Shown here piece after piece: positions 6,951 through 10,284 of a stretch of 10,284 nt of DNA. The notes under the pieces are model-generated. The model saw nothing but the letters and a program-made list of their open reading frames with translations, did no database searches and had not been told where the DNA came from. The first letter of the stretch is position 1. The number at the start of each line of letters is the position of its first letter. A program made the translations under genes and the position numbers. This stretch comes from an uncultured Cocleimonas sp. GTDB lineage: Bacteria; Pseudomonadota; Gammaproteobacteria; Thiotrichales; Thiotrichaceae. The stretch covers positions 1 through 10,284 of the forward strand of contig CALISP010000285.1 in NCBI GenBank assembly GCA_938041705.1, in the 5' to 3' direction.

Positions 6951-7238
6951 ATGTCTGTTACCGTTTCCATTACACAGATTAATCCTATTGTTTGTAGCTT
7001 CAAACAAGACTTGCTATTAAGACCGACCTTTATTCAAAAGGTTGAAGAGTCTCTGTTACAGATAGCAAAGCTATTTATAGGCATCACCACTATCATCGAC
7101 GCACCAGTAATTAGAGATGACAAGCTTTACAATATGTCTTGCATTCTGCACGATAGAAAAACCGTGTATGAATACGCTAAACAGCATCTATACATCTCAT
7201 TATCGTTGGAATCTGACTTAGTTAGATGCCAAAACTAA
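6951..7238 (+). pseudogene. nadE: Remnant of glutamine-dependent NAD synthetase, N-terminal amidase domain
   Basis: The 95-codon frame resembles the start of two-domain NadE proteins, which use glutamine to convert deamido-NAD to NAD. VSITQINPIV (5-14) matches the first strand of the nitrilase-like amidase domain. The sequence then jumps directly to QDLLLRPTFIQKVEESL (about 19-35), which in intact proteins follows the catalytic-Glu segment FPEL-TGYPPED, so roughly 30 residues including that Glu are missing. GITTIIDAP, DDKLYNMSCILHDRK and YEYAKQHL follow in the expected order, but the usual PNY-VFDEKRYF is replaced by YISLSLESD and a stop comes soon after. The catalytic Cys region and the whole ATP-dependent synthetase domain are absent (95 codons against about 540). 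tmcA begins 17 bases after the stop, leaving no room for the rest. No good Shine-Dalgarno sequence is visible. It is most likely a decaying fragment; a translated small protein is possible. Confidence 0.75.
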
Positions 7239-7255
7239 TAAACGACTAACTTTTT

Positions 7256-9223
7256 ATGCAATTCAATCCTAATGATCGTCACATCCTTGTTATTACAGGT
7301 GAACATGATAAGTCTTTGGAATATGCAAAGAAAATAACAAGCGAACTTGATTCGGTAGAAGTGCTGGATCAAAAAAAAGCTTCGGGATTTTTAGGGCAAG
7401 AACTTGATGCTGTCATCTTTAGCATGCATGAACAATTTGATGCTAATGCTTTTGGCGCAATTACGGGCACGATTCGCGGTGGAGGATATTTAGTTCTGTT
7501 GCGTCCTATTAAACTCTCAGCGTCCAGCTTATTTCTAACTCGCTTCAATCAAATTTTGGAAAATGCTCCGCAAGTACATTTCTTAGAAAGAAACTTCGAA
7601 GAAGAGCTGCAATTACCAGATCCACCACGTAATAATTTCGCACAAGTGTTTGCTACTCCGGATCAAGAGAATGCTGTCGCAGCAATTATCAAGGTAGTCA
7701 CAGGACATAGACGAAGGCCTTTAGTAATAACGTCTGATCGTGGCAGAGGAAAATCAGCTGCACTGGGGATTGCAGCTGCAGAACTCGCTAAACGAGGCAT
7801 TAAAAATATAATCATTTGCGCCCCCAGCAAAAAGACAGCGGCCATGGTATTCAAACATGCTGAGTTAAGTTTTGTTATTAGTAATAAGGATGAACTTGAG
7901 AGCAATCTAAGCTTCTTTTCTCCCGATGAATTACAACAACAGAAGCCCAAAGCAGATCTAGTTTTAATCGATGAAGCAGCAGCGATTCCTATGCCGTTAC
8001 TTACCGGTTTTCTAAAACAATATTCACGAATTGTCTTTGCCAGCACCCAACATGGTTATGAAGGTTGCGGACGCGGCTTTGCGATTAATTTTCGAAAAGT
8101 TTTGGATAGTGAAGCGCCTGAGTGGAAAAATTGTGAACTTAAAGCCCCTATTCGCTGGAATAAAGATGACACACTAGAACAATTTACTTTTGATGCTTTA
8201 TTACTGAATGCAGAGGCAATAGATGAATCCGTAGTTAAAAATATTTCAGTTAGTGATTGTGACCTTAGTCAAATAAATAAACAGAAATTACTGAGCCCTA
8301 TTAATAATGGCAACAGCAGATTAAAACAACTATTTGGTTTGCTCATCAGTGCCCATTATCAAACTAAACCTTCTGATTTCATGCAATTATTGGATGATGA
8401 TAGTGTCAGTATTTACTGCTTAGAAGCGAACGATGCAATTGTCGCTGTTGCAATAATAATGGCCGAAGGAAATATTGACCCCGAACTATCGACAGATATT
8501 TTCGCTGGTAAACGTCGCTTGCAAGGCCATTTAGTTGCACAAGCACTTTCCAGTAATATTGGTATCGAATCTGCAATTGAATTATCAGGTGAACGTATAA
8601 GTCGTATTGCAGTTCACCCAAATTTACAAGATCAAGGCCTGGGAACTTATTTACTTCAACAGTTAATTAAAAAATCATCAGCGGATTACCTCAGCACTTC
8701 TTATGGTGCAACTGAACCCTTATTAAACTTTTGGCAAAATTCAGGCTTTTTACCCGTGCATTTAGGCATAAAACGTGATGCCAGCAGTGGTGCACATTCC
8801 GTTATTATGCTCTACCCAAAAAATGCAAACGGTCAAAAACTAACTATCCAAGCTCAGTTTAATTTTTCACGAAGTTTCCCCCAATTACTATCAGATACTT
8901 TGAATGAATTAGAAAGTGAAATTGCTTTCATCTTACTCTCCTCACGTACAACAAAAGCTATCGATGTAGAAGACAAGAAAATACTTCATACCTTCGCTTA
9001 TGAATCTCGTGGCTATGAAAATGCTCACTATTTAATTTGGGAACTGGTTTTATCAAAACTGGCAAATAACCAAAGTTTAAATGATCAAGAAAGAAAGATA
9101 CTGATTTTAAAAGTATTACAAAAACAGTCTTGGGATTCACTGAAGCATAGAATGGGGAGTAATATTTCAGGTAAAAAAGACGCTTTAGTATTAATACGTA
9201 TAGCTGTTGCTAAACTTTTGTAA
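7256..9223 (+). CDS. tmcA: tRNA(Met) cytidine acetyltransferase TmcA
   Basis: TmcA uses acetyl-CoA and ATP to acetylate the wobble cytidine (C34) of elongator tRNA-Met to N4-acetylcytidine, which prevents misreading of AUA codons. The 655 residues are close to the 671 of E. coli and show the full domain order: an N-terminal DUF1726-like domain (about 1-110), an RNA-helicase-like ATPase with Walker A TSDRGRGKS (159-167) and Walker B LVLIDEAAAIP (235-245), QHGYEGCGRGF (265-275), APIRW (297-301), a GNAT acetyltransferase with RISRIAVHPNLQDQGLGTYL (447-466) and SYGATEPLLNFWQNSGF (482-498), then a C-terminal tRNA-binding region. The start is fixed because an in-frame TAA lies two codons upstream (7247-7249). 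No Shine-Dalgarno sequence precedes it. The gene sits directly after the nadE remnant, whose loss may have changed its upstream region. Confidence 0.97.
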   Translation: MQFNPNDRHILVITGEHDKSLEYAKKITSELDSVEVLDQKKASGFLGQELDAVIFSMHEQFDANAFGAITGTIRGGGYLVLLRPIKLSASSLFLTRFNQILENAPQVHFLERNFEEELQLPDPPRNNFAQVFATPDQENAVAAIIKVVTGHRRRPLVITSDRGRGKSAALGIAAAELAKRGIKNIIICAPSKKTAAMVFKHAELSFVISNKDELESNLSFFSPDELQQQKPKADLVLIDEAAAIPMPLLTGFLKQYSRIVFASTQHGYEGCGRGFAINFRKVLDSEAPEWKNCELKAPIRWNKDDTLEQFTFDALLLNAEAIDESVVKNISVSDCDLSQINKQKLLSPINNGNSRLKQLFGLLISAHYQTKPSDFMQLLDDDSVSIYCLEANDAIVAVAIIMAEGNIDPELSTDIFAGKRRLQGHLVAQALSSNIGIESAIELSGERISRIAVHPNLQDQGLGTYLLQQLIKKSSADYLSTSYGATEPLLNFWQNSGFLPVHLGIKRDASSGAHSVIMLYPKNANGQKLTIQAQFNFSRSFPQLLSDTLNELESEIAFILLSSRTTKAIDVEDKKILHTFAYESRGYENAHYLIWELVLSKLANNQSLNDQERKILILKVLQKQSWDSLKHRMGSNISGKKDALVLIRIAVAKLL

Positions 9224-9242
9224 TGAATAGTTAACTTAACTC

Positions 9243-9271
9243 TTCACAAAAAAAGCGGGATGAACTAACAT
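9243..9271 (+). promoter_or_regulatory. Candidate sigma-70 promoter for the small exported protein
   Basis: TTCACA (9243-9248, one mismatch to TTGACA) and TAACAT (9266-9271, two mismatches to TATAAT) are separated by the ideal 17 bases, about 56 bases before the ATG at 9328. It would make this gene independent of tmcA. Confidence 0.4.
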
Positions 9272-9327
9272 CTAAATAATAACTACAAAATAATAACTCA
9301 ACGATACTTTTACATTACGGGCTAATA

Positions 9328-9567
9328 ATGAAAAAGAGACTATTACAGATTATTCTGTTGCTTTGCTTGAGTGCAAGCACATCAAACATTTATGCATTAA
9401 GTGACGGTTTTTACGCTTCTGGCGAAGATCTAGAGTACATGTTTGAAACCAATAGCAATTATGCACTCGAAGAATTGGAAGATGAATTAAGAAAGTTTGT
9501 TTTCTATCGCAAGCTAGAAGACTTGATATTAGATTTAGACGATGAATATCCGGGCATCAGTCAATAA
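9328..9567 (+). CDS. Small exported acidic protein, unknown
   Basis: I do not recognise this 79-residue protein. It starts MKKRLLQIILLLCLSASTS, with a basic N-terminus and hydrophobic core, and a likely signal peptidase I site after NIYA (about residue 23). Cys13 lies inside the core without a lipobox-like L-[ASTV]-[GAS] context, so a lipoprotein is unlikely. The mature part, about 56 residues, has about 16 Asp/Glu against four Lys/Arg and no cysteine; EDLEYMFETNSNYALEELED and LEDLILDLDDEYPG look helical with acidic runs. It is preceded by a reasonable promoter but only a weak ribosome binding site (GGGCT). A lone half of the repeated terminator motif begins two bases after the stop, so the 3' end of the gene may have been shortened by a deletion. 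The signal peptide and a reading frame unlike its neighbours support a real gene; its role, perhaps periplasmic, is unknown. Confidence 0.65.
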   Translation: MKKRLLQIILLLCLSASTSNIYALSDGFYASGEDLEYMFETNSNYALEELEDELRKFVFYRKLEDLILDLDDEYPGISQ

Positions 9568-9569
9568 TT

Positions 9570-9585
9570 GACACCCCCCTACTTT
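9570..9585 (+). repeat. Solo half of the GACACCCCCC terminator-like element
   Basis: GACACCCCCCTACTTT matches, over 16 bases, the distal arm of the hairpin at 6844-6859. No G-rich partner arm is found upstream, so no comparable stem can form. The orientation relative to the preceding gene is the same as the distal arm in both complete hairpins, as expected for a terminator that has lost its 5' arm. The rest of the gap up to 9731 is AT-rich with no recognisable feature. Confidence 0.75.
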
Positions 9586-9731
9586 TAACTGATGTTTATG
9601 CAGTTTCAGTTCCTACCGAAAAGGCATTGAAGAACAATACGTGTGTATATCCATAATTCAGCTAGTTTTTACTTTTTAAAGAATGCAAACAAAAAACATG
9701 TTCATCTACATATTTTCTTCATTGATAAAGC

Positions 9732-10284
9732 TTAAAGAAGAGAATCTAAATTATCTAACAACACATCCATTTCAGCATCAGTACCAATAGTAATTCTTAA
9801 GTATTCGTTGATACGTGCTTTATTGAAATATCTGACCAGCACGCCTTTTTCTTTTAACTCGAGATAGAGTGTCTCAGCATTTTTCTGGGTTTTTGTTTGA
9901 TCAGGTTTTGCAAATACGAAATTCGCTTTAGAAGGTAACACTTTAAAACCTAAACTAGTTAAAGCATCAGCAGTTCTTTCTCGTGTAGCAATAATTTTTT
10001 TACTACATTCTTCAAAATGGGCTTTGTCACCCATAGCTGCCGCGCCACCTGCTATCGCAGCACGATCTAATGGATAAGCATTAAATGAATTTTTAACGCG
10101 CTCAAGTGCTTCAATTAAATCAGCATTACCAACGGCAAAGCCGACACGTAATCCCGCTAATGAACGAGCTTTTGAGAAAGTCTGTACCACTAATAAATTA
10201 GGATATTGGTTGACGAGAGAAATAGCGGTTTCTGCACCAAAGTCGACATAGGCTTCATCAATCAATACTGGTGAGTTTGGATTC
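9732..10284 (-). CDS. hisC: Histidinol-phosphate aminotransferase, C-terminal 183 codons (cut by window edge)
   Basis: HisC is the PLP-dependent cytoplasmic enzyme that transaminates imidazole-acetol phosphate to histidinol phosphate in histidine synthesis. The frame is open to the window end, so this is about half of a protein of roughly 350-360 residues. From the edge it reads NPNSPVLIDEAYVDFG, then the PLP-lysine motif TFSKARSLAGLRVGFAVG, RVKNSFNAYPLDRAAI, and near the end the substrate-binding region VLVRYFNKARINEYLRITIGT with E-MD-LL to the stop. These are typical HisC C-terminal signatures, although other class I/II aminotransferases of the HisC-like group cannot be fully excluded without the N-terminus. 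It converges with the small exported protein gene, with 164 bases between the stops. No obvious intrinsic terminator was found after it. Confidence 0.93.
   Translation of the reverse strand, partial: NPNSPVLIDEAYVDFGAETAISLVNQYPNLLVVQTFSKARSLAGLRVGFAVGNADLIEALERVKNSFNAYPLDRAAIAGGAAAMGDKAHFEECSKKIIATRERTADALTSLGFKVLPSKANFVFAKPDQTKTQKNAETLYLELKEKGVLVRYFNKARINEYLRITIGTDAEMDVLLDNLDSLL

Noticed and set aside
6767..7003. 78-codon minus-strand frame across the hairpin after DUF1501
   Set aside because: It runs through the terminator stem and the nadE remnant, with no ribosome binding site or recognisable protein.
6951..7238. Small regulatory or toxin-antitoxin gene upstream of tmcA
   Set aside because: The peptide aligns by eye with several ordered blocks of the NadE amidase domain, so a decayed nadE explains it better, and no partner gene is present.
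7663..8046. 127-codon minus-strand frame inside tmcA
   Set aside because: It overlaps the conserved ATPase domain of tmcA on the other strand and resembles no protein, so it is a shadow frame.
9229..9241. Palindrome AGTTAA-C-TTAACT after tmcA as its terminator
   Set aside because: The stem is short and AT-only with no T-tract, so it is too weak to call.
9328..9390. Small exported protein as a lipoprotein through Cys13
   Set aside because: The residues before the cysteine are LLL, which is not a lipobox, and the hydrophobic core continues past it to a better signal peptidase I site.

Overview
The window looks like chromosome from an AT-rich gammaproteobacterium. The minus-strand order pncC - recA - recX - alaS is the arrangement known from Escherichia coli and many other gammaproteobacteria, and tmcA is also typical of that class. 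The E. coli-type LexA box (CTGT-N8-ACAG) is not seen upstream of recA, and the neighbouring genes are not enterobacterial in arrangement, so a free-living, possibly aquatic lineage outside Enterobacterales is more likely. The genus cannot be named from the sequence alone.

Left part (1-3191, all minus strand): an NMN amidohydrolase (pncC), the recombinase recA, its modulator recX and the first 232 codons of alanyl-tRNA synthetase (alaS, cut by the window edge). A strong G/C-rich hairpin with a seven-T tail lies between recA and recX. It should stop most recA transcripts and keep recX expression low. Two TACTnAGTA palindromes upstream of recA are a candidate non-E. coli-type SOS operator.

Middle part (3366-6777, plus strand, divergent from pncC): a tight two-gene operon encoding an outer-membrane-type lipoprotein with a Pro/Glu/Thr linker and a DUF1800 domain, then a Tat-exported DUF1501 protein. 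These two families are repeatedly found side by side in bacteria, but I know of no established biochemical role. This pair is the best candidate in the window for an undescribed system. A long hairpin follows it.

Right part (6951-10284): a 95-codon remnant of glutamine-dependent NAD synthetase (nadE) with internal deletions; intact tmcA, which makes N4-acetylcytidine in the elongator tRNA-Met anticodon; a small exported acidic protein of unknown function; and the C-terminal half of histidinol-phosphate aminotransferase (hisC) on the minus strand, cut by the right edge.

One motif, GACACCCCCC, recurs at three gene ends: in both arms of the hairpin after the DUF1501 gene, in the distal arm of the recA terminator, and as a lone half directly after the small exported gene. 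This suggests a family of related terminator-like elements spread around this genome. No rRNA, tRNA, CRISPR array, insertion sequence or prophage gene was seen, and no gene-free stretch exceeds about 220 bases.
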